Source: Aedes albopictus
Lineage: Eukaryota > Arthropoda > Insecta > Diptera > Culicidae
Reading direction: 5' to 3'
Length of the DNA: 64,000 bases
Assembly (NCBI RefSeq): GCF_035046485.1
Contig: NC_085137.1
Location: 42,463,155-42,527,154 of the forward strand
Positions 1-10,739 of the stretch are shown piece after piece (within the stretch, counting starts at the first letter, position 1; each line of letters begins with the position of its first letter). Under the pieces are notes generated by a model, which saw only the letters and a list, made by a program, of their open reading frames with translations, was not told where the DNA came from and did not search any database. A program made the translations under genes and the position numbers.

Positions 1-1139
1 TAGATATTTCACACCATTAAAACACATCCAACGAATTTCGTCAGCAATCGTCCTTACGGCTTTCGAGCCACGATTATTCATATTGTTCTGTGTCAAAACA
101 TTGGTATACCACATTCTTGTATACCAATTCTATTCGTATAGTATCCTTCCCGTATGCGTATTTGCCGAACTAAAGTTTATGAGAAAGTAACTTTTTTACC
201 TTAAATATCTATGAAAGCCTTCGATTTTCCATAAAACTCTTCAAAAGCTTACCATAGCTATATTGGCAATTTTGAAACACCCATGGAATATTTGACCTCC
301 CTTAACCAACAATCATAATACCTTAAACGATTCTATACTGCGTAATTGATAGGTTTGACAATTTTATATTCCTACATAAATCTTGAATCTGCCAATGATT
401 CGTTTTTGTTCAATTTGTGCAGAAAAAACTCACACTATTCACAAATTCAGATCAGTATTTCTGCTTTTATGATATTATCAACGCATTCCCAAATTCAGAT
501 CAATATTCCATCTAAAAAATATAAAAATAGCAAATTTTATATTTTTACTACAAACAGTCTTGTTAGAGATCACATTCATTTGAACCTTTTCGTCGATATT
601 CGGCCTCCTTTGACTCGGACATTCGCCACACAAGCAATCAAACTACTGTACGACACAAAAATGTCAAACGAATGCACTTCACCACGATAGCGTCTTCGAG
701 AGACGGTTCGGCTTTTGTTATTCCTGTCTTCTTCCATAATGAGAGCTGTGTTGGACAAATGTGTGTCGTATTCAATGCAACATGCAAGAATAAACTAATA
801 CTAACATTCATAATCGGAATTGGCTGCAAATCTATGCGAAAAGCTTGAATTAGACAAATGTCATCGATAATGATTTGACGCTTTTTTATGTTTATTGAAC
901 TTCGTTCCACCGCTCGTGTTGTGTGTAAGAGATAACGGTAGCGCACGAATGCAACAAAGCAAGCTGACACCCGACTGCGGCAACGAAATGAAGGTAGTGA
1001 AAAGTGTCGAATGTTTACAAGACTACAAACTACAACAAGACTTTTTTCCAAGTGAAACCGTTTTTGATCTGCAGCCGGTTGAAAGTGTACCGGTTCTAAA
1101 GTGCGCAGGCTTTAAATGTTTGTTTAAGAATCTCTAAGA
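1..1139. other. AT-rich DNA, nothing recognised
   Basis: Short open frames exist on both strands (the longest near 346-690 and 638-1051), but none has a recognisable domain, a signal peptide or a convincing coding composition. I see no RNA gene and no clear transposon end here. Confidence 0.5.
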
Positions 1140-1830
1140 TACTGATAGCCTGATAGCACCTCATACCCTTTGAACTCCCCCCCCCCTTCAAAACGCCTAC
1201 GTAACGCCTGAGTAACGCCTCTGAAATTCGCCAAAAATTATCTGAAACTGTCTGAAATTCCTCCGAAATTCCCCTAATACCCCCTCGAACCTCACGTACC
1301 GCACCTGAGACGCTCAGAAACCACCGAAAACGCTTTTGTAACGCCTGAATAACGCCTCTGAAACTCACCAAAAATCCGCTGAAGCTCTCTAAAATGCCTT
1401 CGAAATCCCCCTTAAACCACTCGGACCCAATGTAACGCACCTGAGACCCTAAAAAAACAAAACGCCCACGCAACGCCTGAATAACGCCTCTAAAACTCGC
1501 TAAAAATCCTCTGAATCCTCGGACCCCATGTAACGCACCTGAGACCCTCAAAAACCCCCGAAAACACCTACGTAACGCCTCTGAAACTCACCAAAAATCA
1601 TCTGAAGCTGTCTGGAATGGCATCGAAATCCCTCTAATACCTCTTCGGACCACATGTAACGCACCTGAGACCCTTAGAAATCTCCGAAAACGCATTAGTA
1701 ACGCCCGAGTAACGCCTCTGAAACTCGCCAAAAATGCTCTGAAGTTTTCTGAAATGCTCTCGAAACTTCCTTAAAACCCTATCGAAACCCAATGTAACGC
1801 AACTGAGACCCTTCGAAAATCCCCGAAAGG
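1140..1830. repeat. Degenerate tandem repeat, GTAACGCC family
   Basis: Units of roughly 100-135 bp recur with the core GTAACGCCTGAGTAACGCC (near 1199, 1336, 1468, 1570 and 1696), followed by CTCTGAAACTCGCC and later by ATGTAACGCACCTGAGACCC. The same family occurs at 8335-8940 and 14160-14840. It is non-coding; an open frame on the minus strand here only follows the repeat. Confidence 0.75.
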
Positions 1831-2790
1831 ATTTTTTGGAGAAATCTCAAATAAACACCCAGACAAATTTCCAAAAGAATCCGTTTTGAAAATTCCGTAC
1901 AAAACCAAAAAGAGTTTATAGAGCTATCCCTGGCAGAATATCTAAAGGAACGTCTGGTCTTGAGATACACCTTGAAGAACTTTTAGGAGTGTCTCTACAT
2001 AATATTCTAAAGGTATTTCTGAAGATATTTCAAGTATTATATCCTTGAGTAATTTCTAAACGGATAACGGGGATTTCTGAAGGTATGCCTAGAAGATATA
2101 CGAAGGAGTTCTTAAAAAAAAAAACCATTGGGGGATTCCCGTAAAAAAATTAAAATGAGCTCCTTGAGAAATTTCTGTAAGAATCCGCAATAGATCTAGA
2201 AACAGGTCGCAGTGACTTATATACCCAACAAGGAATAATAATAAATAAGAATCCGTTGAAGAATTCCATGATATACCTGATAATATAGATATTATACGAA
2301 TCAAAATAAAATCTACTTTCGCGACTACTTTTACCCGCAGTCAGAGATACGCGCGAGATAGTCGCCTAAGAAAACAGACCTGTTTTCAAATTTTCCATCA
2401 TAGCGCTCTTTGATAATTCTTGAAAAAAGGTTGCCACATGGCCGGGTGATATGATTGCTGCGACTGCACGTGGAATTTGAACTGCGATTAAATTTTGTCC
2501 ATCATTGAAGGCCTTGGAAAGTAATCGCCATAATTGTGTTTTTCTTGAAACGCACAATAATTTCTGAAATAAATCTCTGAAAAAACATTTCTTAAAAGAT
2601 TCTCCGGAAGATTTTGGAAAGGAGTCCCTGAAACAATGTCTGCGTAAATCGCTGAAAGAATACTTGGTAAAACTCCTCGAAGTATTCCTAGAACAGTCTC
2701 TTGGGGAAATCCCAAAGAAAATTCTTTGGGAAATTTCTGAAGGAATCCCTAGCGGAATATGTGGAATAGGCTGTCCCAAAAAAAAAAATC
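1831..2790. repeat. Degenerate short-period repeat (GAATTTCTGAAGGAAT type)
   Basis: Loose reiterations of GGAATTTCTGAAGGAATCCC and their complements run through this stretch, with no exact unit. The same texture returns at 20040-20520, 27000-28420, 57836-58140 and 60200-61420. It is probably an old, decayed mosquito repeat. Confidence 0.5.
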
Positions 2791-3517
2791 AATGTTCGGT
2801 GCTCAACCCTTGAATAAAAGATATGCATATATAAAGCATTTTTATTGACAGTTTCAGTTTTCTAAAAAATCATTTAGAGATTCCTCCAGGCCGACATTTA
2901 AAAAATGCATCTTTTCATGAAAATATTAAAAAAAAAAATTACTTTTCAACTTCTGATTTTTTTTCAATATTTTTCTCCAAACCTCTAGGCATTCTTAGGG
3001 GGAATCAGTTTTTGAAATATTGTATTCATATTGACGGCAAGACCGTTTTTGTGCTGATAAAAGGACTATTTTTGAGAATTTTTCATCAAAATTTGATAAA
3101 AAATACATGCACAGCCTGGCCAAAAAGATTAATATGGATCATATATTGTTTCACTCTGAGTAAGAAAAACCCCGGAAGGCAGCATTGGTTCCCCCAACCC
3201 TCACCTATTAAGTCAAATAGTCGGTTAGTATGATGTGAAACTGGTAGATAGTTTTAATTAAACCGTGCGTAGCATACTGTCGAGAGAAGAAATTCTGAAA
3301 ACCTGGGGGAGCCCAGGCTAAGACTGACGAAGAAGAGCTTCAGAATTCATTAAAGCTCAGTAATGTATTGATTGACCTATTTGATCATACCTTTCAGTAT
3401 GCAACAGAAAAACAAGGTGTCATTTTTTAAGAAATTGTTATTCATCTTCATCAGATCCACTCATCAATTGGAATTCAATCATCAAAATAGTATATCAAGT
3501 CAGGTACCTCAATCGCT
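2791..3517. other. Intergenic DNA and 3' flank of the first cuticle gene
   Basis: AT-rich sequence with no gene I can support. The 3' untranslated region of the minus-strand gene that stops at 3518 must lie in its upper part. I did not find a canonical AATAAA signal on that strand close to the stop. Confidence 0.4.
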
Positions 3518-4086
3518 TTAAACAGTTCCCGCAGCAGGTTCCAGATTGAGCGATTGCTGAGAAACGGTGTGTCCAGCAAGAGGAGCATCATGCACGGCTC
3601 CACGGTTGGCAGCAACATACCGAGCTTCCTTCTGGGCAACGACGGCCACGGCTGGTTGAGCAACGACGGTGGCAACTGGGGCGGCCACATGGGTTGCTTC
3701 AACGACTTCCGAATCAACAGAGTTGTAGGCCACGACCGAGGGAGCAGCATAGGCCACTGGAGCGACGTAACGTGGGACAACGTTCTGCTGGACGACGGTG
3801 GTGTGAGGAGCGGTGTAGGTCACAGGGGCGGCAGCGTAGGTGACTGGAGCAGCGGCATAGGAGGTCACTGGAACCGTGGAGATGTATCGAGGGGCCACGT
3901 TCTGCTGGACAACAGTGGTGTGGGGTGCGGAGTAGGCCAATGGAACAGAGTAGGACAGCAGATTTCCTTCAGCAACAACGGCCAGGGCCATCATGACTAC
4001 AGCTGCGATGCACTGTTTGGGAAATAAAAAGAATTGAGTTAAGAATTTATTTGACTAAAAACAGTTTTGAAAAATGTTACCTTCAT
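3518..4086 (-). CDS. Retinin-like cuticular protein, two exons
   Basis: Secreted structural protein of 166 residues, probably a low-complexity cuticle or corneal-lens component of the retinin-like family. Coding exon 1 is ATG AAG at 4086-4081; donor GTAACA at 4080; intron 4013-4080 (68 bp) ends in AAACAG; exon 2 runs 4012-3518. The start is chosen because it gives a clean signal peptide, MKCIAAVVMMALAVVAEG. The mature part is Ala/Val/Pro/Tyr-rich, with YAAAPVT repeats and two copies of TTVVQQNV followed by PRY. The C-terminal block RYVAANRGAVHDAPLAGHTV then LNLEPAAGTV matches the retinin-like domain pattern. It is head to head with a near-identical paralogue at 4791-5381. The domain name comes from motif recognition, not a search; the secreted structural role is inferred from composition. 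Confidence 0.85.
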
Positions 4087-4790
4087 GATTGTTGATTTCT
4101 GAGGAGATTAGTCGCTGATTGTTACAGTTTGAAGCACTGATGAGTTCTGCTGGCTGAAAGTTAATTTACCCCTTTTATATTGAAAAATATCAAACAATGA
4201 GACAATGGTCTAGACCTTTTTCAGAACCAGGAAGACTAAACAAGTTGCATCTATTGAGTACAATCAACAGTTGACTTATTTATTTAACATGGATGGACAT
4301 GGATTTCATCGTTTATGTATAGATGCATGGTAACCATATAACAATACCCAAATTCAGGAATAGCTTTAAAAGGTTTCATCTTACCAAACTTGATCTGTTC
4401 GCATTTATTGCAGCTCTGTCATACAATATCAATCACCTTATGATGTTGTGGCAAAAAGAGATCGAATACCACCAACTCGCAACACAGACTTGCGGGAGCA
4501 CAAAATAGAGCAAGTGATAACTACTCCCTGCCCACCCGACGCACTCTTATTCGATTTTTTCCTTCCTTCAACCCCATCATGCGATCAATCATAAACCCGA
4601 ATTTTATTTCGGGAACCAGTTCTTTGAACCTTTTCGGCAATTCTTCACCTTTTGATTGCATGGTAGTAATCAGAACAAACCAATTTATATAAAAACAAGG
4701 CAGGAATTGAAAAAGGATCAAAACACATCAGTTCTTCAAACTGTAACAACCTTCTCGCCGTTCAACAATTTCCAAAGGAAATCAACAATC
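4087..4790. promoter_or_regulatory. Shared divergent promoter region of the first cuticle pair
   Basis: 704 bp separate the two start codons. On the minus strand TATAAAA lies at 4179-4173, and TCAGTGCTTCAAACTG at 4140-4125 resembles an arthropod initiator. On the plus strand TATATAAAA starts at 4686, and TCAGTTCTTCAAACTG starts at 4728. Both genes therefore have the same element order and nearly the same TATA-to-TCAGT spacing (about 41 bp, longer than the usual 30). The last bases before both starts are also shared (GAAATCAACAATC). Shared elements suggest co-expression; this is inferred, not shown. Confidence 0.65.
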
Positions 4791-5381
4791 ATGAAGGTAA
4801 CGTCTTTCAAAGGCTTGCTAAGTCGTGTATAACCTAACATAAATCTCATTGCATCTTCCAAATAGTGCATCGCAGCTGTAGTCATGATGGCCCTGGCCGT
4901 TGTTGCTGAAGGAAATCTCGTGCCCTACTCGGTCCCATTGGCTTACTCCGCTGCCCACACCACGGTTGTCCAGCAGAACGTGGCCCCTCGATACATTTCC
5001 ACGGTTCCAGTGACTTCCTATGCCGCTGCTCCAGTCACCTACGCTGCTGCTCCAGTCACCTATGCGGCCGCCCCTGTGACCTACACCGCTCCTCACACCA
5101 CTGTCGTCCAGTCGAACGTTGTCCCACGTTATGTAGCCCCAGTGGCCTACGCTGCTCCCTCGGTTGTGGCCTACAACTCTGTCGATTCGGAAGTCGTTGA
5201 AGCCACCCATGTGGCCGCTCCAGTAGCCACCGTTGTGGCCCAGCCAGCCGTCGCCGTCGTTGCCCAGAAGGAAGCCCGGTATGTCGCTGCCAACCGTGGA
5301 GCTGTGCATGATGCCCCCCTCGCTGGACACACCGTTTCGCAGCAATCCCTCAATCTGGAACCAGCTGCGGGAACCGTTTGA
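4791..5381 (+). CDS. Retinin-like cuticular protein, two exons (paralogue)
   Basis: 173-residue secreted protein, the mirror-image twin of the gene at 3518-4086. Exon 1 is ATG AAG (4791-4796); the intron 4797-4865 (69 bp, GTAACG...AATAG) is followed by exon 2 at 4866-5381. The signal peptide is MKCIAAVVMMALAVVAEG. The protein differs from its twin by four substitutions and one extra YAAAPVT heptad; the last 90 or so residues, including the retinin-like block (RGAVHDAPLAGH, LNLEPAAGTV), are identical. One TTVVQQNV motif is retained and the second is changed to TTVVQSNV. A long antisense frame across this exon is a product of codon composition. Likely role: cuticle or lens matrix. Confidence 0.87.
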
Positions 5382-5464
5382 AGTGATTAAATCTTGGCTT
5401 TGAGTAACTTGCTTCGTATCCTAGTCTTGTACAAATTGAGTGTAAACGTGGTGAAATACTTGTG

Positions 5465-5470
5465 AATAAA
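5465..5470 (+). terminator. Polyadenylation signal AATAAA
   Basis: AATAAA lies 84 bp after the stop codon of the plus-strand cuticle gene, within TGTGAATAAATTGTG. Position and sequence fit a normal insect cleavage signal. Confidence 0.7.
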
Positions 5471-6784
5471 TTGTGCTATCTTGTTCCAAAGGATGTTTGT
5501 AGATTATTGAGTTAGAACACTCAGTGAATGGTTTCAACATGAAGGAACAGGTCGAAATTCAATCCGATTGTAAAAGTACCAACAAGAACTAAACTGCTAT
5601 TTCAAGCTTGCAAAATCAACGCCTCCAATTGTCAAATTATTCAATGAAGGTACTCATTTTCATCAATTCCCCATCAAAGTAAATCAGACATTATCTCCCA
5701 TCGAAATGCCACAACTTGCCTACCCAATAAATCAAATAAAATGTCTTAATCATCGGTGCCACACCGAGTGGAATCTTCATCAGATAACACGTTCATCTGG
5801 ACAATGAATCGAGCGCATCTTCTAGTTTCGAGCAATCATCGTTGCACCCGGAGGGGATCCGACTTTTGACGGAGTGATGTTGTAGCAACCACAATTGAAT
5901 GGAATTGAAATGATCTTCATTTTGAAGATCACAGTCGTTCCACCCACTTTCAATACGCATCGAATGCGCTTTTGGGATGGATCATACCAATCAAGCTGCT
6001 ATAAGCAGTTCGTTTTGGTATTCAAATTGCACCTTCAAGGTAATGTCAGAAAACAGGGGGAACAGGTGGTTTTGAAGTATTAGAAGAGTTTCTAATCTAA
6101 AGAGAGGAGCTCGGCCAAATAAACTTAGGTAACGTATGGTACACGATGTAAAGTTACGAGATTCATCATCATCATCATCATCAAAACATGAATATGAGGT
6201 AGGCTCTTGCAGATTCTTGATTCGATCACACAGCGATCGCGCTGTATACGATGAGCGAAGTTTTTTTTTGGTGGTGTTGTAATTTTTACAGCAGCGCGCG
6301 TCCTGAAGAGTTCATTAAAAGGTGCAAAGCACAAACTGCCCTCCGTTCTGTGTCCTGATTGTAGGTCCTCGGACTGTTCGCGTACTCATGGCAACAGCTA
6401 CCGCGTCAGTTGGCGGTGTGGCTGTAATTATAATTGATCTAAGCACTAAGTGACACCGTTGTAACTACCAATCACCGTACAGTGGGGTCCAGTTTCGGTC
6501 TTGGATTGCCATAAGTGATCAAGCATGATTCATTCAGAGGGCGCTGCTGCAGTTGAGAACTTTCCTGGTACCTATCAGGTGCAAACTTGATGTCTTACTC
6601 ATGTGGAGAACGACTTTTTCACGGCGAAGAAATATTATTTAAATCACACCTATGGCACGGGTTGACTTCATTTCTTTACCAACTGGGAACGCCTTTGTCG
6701 CTTGGAACCGGGACCGGACGTTGGGTTGTTGATTGCGCAGAACCTGATCTCGATCGGGGGTGCTTGTTTTTTCTATGGGTTCCA
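5471..6784. other. Intergenic DNA between the second and third cuticle genes
   Basis: No gene is supported. A short (CAT)n run lies at 6161-6183. The stretch from about 6340 to 6780 is of more even base composition than the surrounding DNA and sits just upstream of a TATA box, so it may hold regulatory sequence for the gene at 6861; I cannot identify sites. Confidence 0.4.
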
Positions 6785-6792
6785 TATATAAA
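6785..6792 (+). promoter_or_regulatory. TATA box of the third cuticle gene
   Basis: TATATAAA at 6785-6792 is followed about 34 bp later by TGTCAATG (A at 6819), a plausible initiator. The translation start is at 6861, leaving a short leader of about 42 bases. Confidence 0.7.
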
Positions 6793-6860
6793 CTCTGGTC
6801 GGTGGAACTGGGGCTGTCAATGAGTGATTGTCGGTGAGAAAGTGAAAATATCGTGTCGCC

Positions 6861-7748
6861 ATGAAGGTATTGTGTCTGGTTAATTCGGAAGTGATACGAA
6901 TCTTTAAGAAATTTTATTTGTAGATCATCTCGGCGATCCTTGTGTTGGTCATAGGATCCTCGCAAGCCTTATATCATCCTTTGTATCATGGCGGCTATAA
7001 TCCGTTCGCGGCCTTAGCAGCTCTTGGACTGTACAATCCTTACATGTTCCCGACGCCACATGTTCCATATTCTGGAACTTATTCGTATCATGACGGACAT
7101 AAGCCCACGGTAGTGCAGGCCAACAACGATGGATTCAAGTTTCCAAAGGCAGCCAAAATCGTTCATCCTGTATCATATGCAATCCATGACATACCCAAAC
7201 CAACTGTTGTTCAAGCCAACGTCGTTCCAAGCGTTGTCCATACTGTGACCTCCGGAGCTTATCACGATGGAAGCAAACCAATTGTGGTTCAAGAAAACCA
7301 TGGGGTATACTCTCATCCATACGCCCCGAAGATCCCGTACCACGGAACTTACTCATATCACGATGGAGATAAACCAACAGTTGTGCAAGCTAACAACGCT
7401 GCTTATGCCTACCCATATGCTGCCAAGAGTTTGTACTCCGGAACTTACGCTTTTCACGACGGCTACAAGCCCACAGTGGTGCAAGTGAATAACGATGGAT
7501 ACAAGCACCGCCCAGTTGTCCCTGTAGTCCACTCGCCCAACCCATGGGCAGTCCCCGGAGTTGCAGCTTATCATTACGGTTATCCCGGGCATCCATACCA
7601 CTACAGCATTCCTCAGAAGACCGTGGTGCAGGCCAATCTTGGAGGACCGGATCCTTGGAGTTATGGAGCGTTCTACGGGACGGGAATCTACGGACATAAG
7701 TTTCACAATTACGGTCCTGCAGCTGTACCGGTGCTGAGAATAGAATAA
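6861..7748 (+). CDS. Secreted His/Tyr-rich repeat protein, cuticle-like, two exons
   Basis: 276-residue secreted protein. Exon 1 is ATG AAG (6861-6866); the intron 6867-6923 is GTATTG...TTTGTAG; exon 2 is 6924-7748. The split ATG-AAG exon restores the signal peptide MKIISAILVLVIGSSQA; starting inside exon 2 would truncate it. The mature protein is Tyr-, His-, Pro- and Gly-rich, with about six imperfect repeats built on GTYSYHDGxKPTVVQANN, then a Tyr/His/Pro-rich tail ending PVLRIE. It lacks the retinin-like C-terminal block of its neighbours but shares their exon layout and TVVQxN motif, so I read it as a diverged cuticle-matrix member. Function is otherwise unknown. An extended matrix protein is inferred from composition only. 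Confidence 0.82.
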
Positions 7749-7853
7749 ATGGTTTCGAAAGAATGAGAAACCATCCAACTATATGCCAACCAGTTCATTG
7801 TGTAGGGTAAATTACTTGTGCCAAATAATCAACCAAATCATGGAACATCATTA

Positions 7854-8018
7854 GGACCTGTCCATAAACAACGTAGACTCTAAAGGGGGAGGGAGGGGTC
7901 TGGCGAAAGTCTACGGTCCATACAAATTAAAAAAAAATGTTTGGACCAATGTTTACGGTGGGGGAGGGAGGGATCTAAGATGACCAAAAATGAGTCTACG
8001 TAGTTTATGGACAGCGCC
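7854..8018. mobile_element. MITE with CTGTCCATAAAC termini
   Basis: Imperfect terminal inverted repeats face each other: CTGTCCATAAACAACGTAG near 7857 and its near-complement ending near 8015. The inner part is G-rich (GGGGGAGGGAGGG). TTA (or TA) is duplicated at 7851-7853 and 8019-8021. A related copy lies at 29115-29274. Confidence 0.8.
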
Positions 8019-8334
8019 TTAGTACGTAAGCAACTGCATCCGAATCTCCAAAGCACAAGAACTGTAAAAAATTAATGTAATATTACCATTACATATATAG
8101 TGTTAACGATGCTAAAACTGTATTAATGTGATAGTCATCTGGCCACAATCATCAGTTCCAATTTAGAGGGACGTTATGGTGGTCTTTGCGTTTTCATCAA
8201 TATCTAATGTTCCCAGGTTGCAGGATTAAAGTTTTACTTCTTAACTATGAGTTTTATAAGTAACAACTTTTGCATGTCAAAATGTCAAGATATCAGTTCA
8301 GGTCCAATGATAGTGACATGTAGTGCGCATCAGT
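8019..8334. other. AT-rich intergenic DNA
   Basis: No feature recognised between the MITE and the next repeat array. Confidence 0.4.
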
Positions 8335-8940
8335 AGAAGGGCGGTACAAGGGGTTTGAAGGACGTTTTAGGGTATTTCAGAAACATGTTCAGAAAGTTTT
8401 ATGGGGTTTCAGGAACACTTTGAGGACCTTCCTAGAGGTTTAAGGGGCGTTTGATAACATTTCAGGGGCGTTTCAAGGGGTTTTCAGATGCGTTTCAGGA
8501 GGTTTCTGGAGCATATTAAAAGCATCCAAAGGGGGTTTGAAGGTTTTTCAAATTGACTATGATGATTTCAAGGGCGTTTTAATAGGATTTCGGAGATTTA
8601 AGTGGCATTTCGATGCATTTTAGGTCAGGCTCGTATCAGGGGGTTTCAAGAATAAATCAAAGAATATTTCTGGAGCAAATCAAAAGATATGAGATGGGGT
8701 CTCTGAAAATCATCTGAAACTTCCTGAAATGTCTTCATGACCCCCCTAAAACCCTTCGGATCCCATGTGATGCACCTGAGATGCTCCGAAACTCTCGAAA
8801 ACTCGTCCGTAAGACTTCCTGACATTCCTCCTCCTTAAAACCCACTCGGACCCCATGTAACGCACGTTAGACCCACGGAAACATCCGAAAACGTACCTGT
8901 GACGCTTCCGAAACCCGTCGAAAATCCTCCTCAAATGATT
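8335..8940. repeat. GTAACGCC-family tandem repeat, second array
   Basis: Reiterated TTTCAGGGGCGTTTCAAGGG-type units on the plus strand switch, near 8700, to the complementary sense (CCCATGTAACGCACGTTAGA). The family matches 1140-1830 and 14160-14840. The internal change of orientation suggests an inversion or two abutting arrays. Confidence 0.65.
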
Positions 8941-9604
8941 TCCGCTATTAGTTACATATCCAACAATTATCAATGAACCCCTTGGACTACTCAGAATAGC
9001 AGAACTTCAGGTCTTCTAAACTCATAACAGTAGTCGAATCCATTTTACAAAGTAACGTTGCATAGTTAACTGTGGCGCGGTGACTACAGACTTGAAGACT
9101 AAGGGCTGATTTTTTCACCCTGACTTAAGGCGAAACTGGATGAATTTCCTTATTTTTTGGTTTTTGATTTTTTATTAAATAACGAAGCAATATTTTCAAA
9201 ATCGGTAGATTTTTTTTTCCTGGTGGAAAATGTTTTTGTAGATACTATTTCTCGTCGTATATATACTCTAAGATATTTCCGTCGCCATAAGCCGAAGTGT
9301 TCCTGAATCCTTAAAATACTCAAGAATGGAACAAATATCATTTTCTTCTTTTGTCACAGTGCTCGTTCGTCAATGAGGGGGTGGAGCTGATAAATAATAA
9401 ATGTATTTGATGAAAAAAAATCTCAAACAATTAAGCAAAACCGCTTAATTCATCGGGTTTGGTAAGAAATTTTCTGGAGGACTCTTCACCTTAAAATTTA
9501 AAAATTTATTGGTTTATTTATTTGTGCCCTTCCTCAAAATGTTGAATTCCGACCCAAAATTTCCAAGGGGGCCCCTCTTGACTTATGAGAAAATCTAAAT
9601 TTGT
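8941..9604. other. AT-rich DNA, nothing recognised
   Basis: Short open frames occur, such as the one near 9150-9341 on the minus strand, but they are low-complexity and unsupported. Confidence 0.4.
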
Positions 9605-9800
9605 GTCAGCCTTGATGAGAAAAGCAAGAACCTTATCAAAGCCATAATCGAATTTGGAAACTTTTTGATGGCTCATATTCCTATGTTATGTGTTATGTTA
9701 AACGTATAAGCAGAACTGAATAATATTAAACCTCTCAGTTGACTGCTTGACCACCTTCACTAGCACTGGATGCCGAACATTATCAAGACATTTCAGCATT
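9605..9800 (-). repeat. Dispersed repeat, inverted copy of 53370-53540
   Basis: The complement of this segment matches 53370-53540 in order: a tract containing CAAGCAGTCAACTGAGA, an AT-rich middle with TTCAGTTCTGCTTATACG, and a last part containing CTTGCTTTTCTCA. Identity is moderate, so this is an old dispersed repeat, possibly an unnamed transposon fragment. Confidence 0.6.
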
Positions 9801-9839
9801 TTTTTCTGCACACTTTAGCCATTACTTTATTATCATTGG

Positions 9840-9926
9840 TTATACTGCCGTTCTACGCATGATTATCCCATGTTATGTGGGATTCCCATATAACATGGGA
9901 CAATTGGGCGTGGAACGGCAGTATAA
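9840..9926. mobile_element. Short hairpin MITE, CTGCCGTTCTACGC termini
   Basis: Arms TTATACTGCCGTTCTACGC (9840-9858) and its complement with one mismatch (9908-9926) enclose a second inverted pair, TCCCATGTTAT (9866-9876) and ATAACATGGGA (9890-9900). Reading the flanking TA as a duplicated target gives a tiny Tc1/mariner-type MITE. Transcribed, it would fold along almost its full length. Confidence 0.75.
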
Positions 9927-10059
9927 GATTCATGTAAAATTTGACAAAAAAAAGTGCAAGCAAGTAAAATTCCCCATAATAAAACCCATTCAAATTTCAA
10001 CCGTGTTACAGAGCGCGATGGCTCTGATGTGCGCAGTAATTTAAGTCGCAAAAGGGGAT

Positions 10060-10497
10060 TTGTTTTTTAATCTTAACCACTTAACCTATTTTACAGCTCT
10101 TTTGTCCACTAAGCACTACGTGAGCGATTCCAATTGCCGGCTGCACTTACACTTGTGCAGCGCTTAAATGTATTCTATTATGTTTTTATTCCACTATATC
10201 GAACTGGTTTGCCTTTGTGCTGCTTTCCATTTTCTACCCTGTCCTTGGATGAGCACGAGGATGAAATGATGTATGGCTGTTGTTTCTTTTCCAGTCCGAT
10301 TGGGCGTCGTCCATTATGGGTTGCCGTTCACCGATATCCAATTATCCGGGTCCGTTTGAGCTATGAGAGCTCAGAAGAGGGTCAAGTACCAGCCGCTCTC
10401 GGGGGGAAGAGCAACTGACGAAGTGCCGGGGCTGGGATCCAACCCATGACCATCAGCTTATGAAGCGAACGTGTAGCCACTGCGCCACGGGCCCCGG
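10060..10497 (-). mobile_element. tRNA-derived SINE, about 430 bp (family with GCCGGGGCCCGTGGCG head)
   Basis: On the minus strand the element starts at 10497 with GCCGGGGCCCGTGGCGCAG, a tRNA-like A box, then a B-box-like GGGTTGGATCC, a body of about 330 bp, and a 3' end near GTTAAGTGGTTAAGATTAAA. The interrupted SINE at 19478-21577 aligns with it over its whole length. The tRNA-like head predicts an internal RNA polymerase III promoter. Apparent open frames across it are artefacts. Confidence 0.8.
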
Positions 10498-10739
10498 CAA
10501 TCAAAAGGTGATTGAGGCTATTAAATTAAAATTTTCCCATACAACGTTGATCCATCCTACTGTATAATTACGCCTCAGGTAAATGGTGGGATTTGACAAG
10601 ATTGCTTAAATTTTTATCAAGATTTTGTTCGTTTACGCATATGTATCGCTTGCATCGATTTTGTTTTGTTGTAATTTCAGCGGCTGCATCTAATCCTGAT
10701 TCTGCAACACTGCCGGTAATCTTAGGTGTGGTCAGAGCT
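10498..10739. other. Spacer, nothing recognised
   Basis: AT-rich sequence between the SINE and the 150-bp array. No gene or clear terminus seen. Confidence 0.35.

Noticed and set aside
3554..5345. Long antisense frames over the first cuticle pair (157 and 175 residues)
   Set aside because: They mirror each other because the sense exons are paralogous, carry no signal peptide or domain, and follow from the codon bias of the Ala/Val/Pro-rich sense genes.
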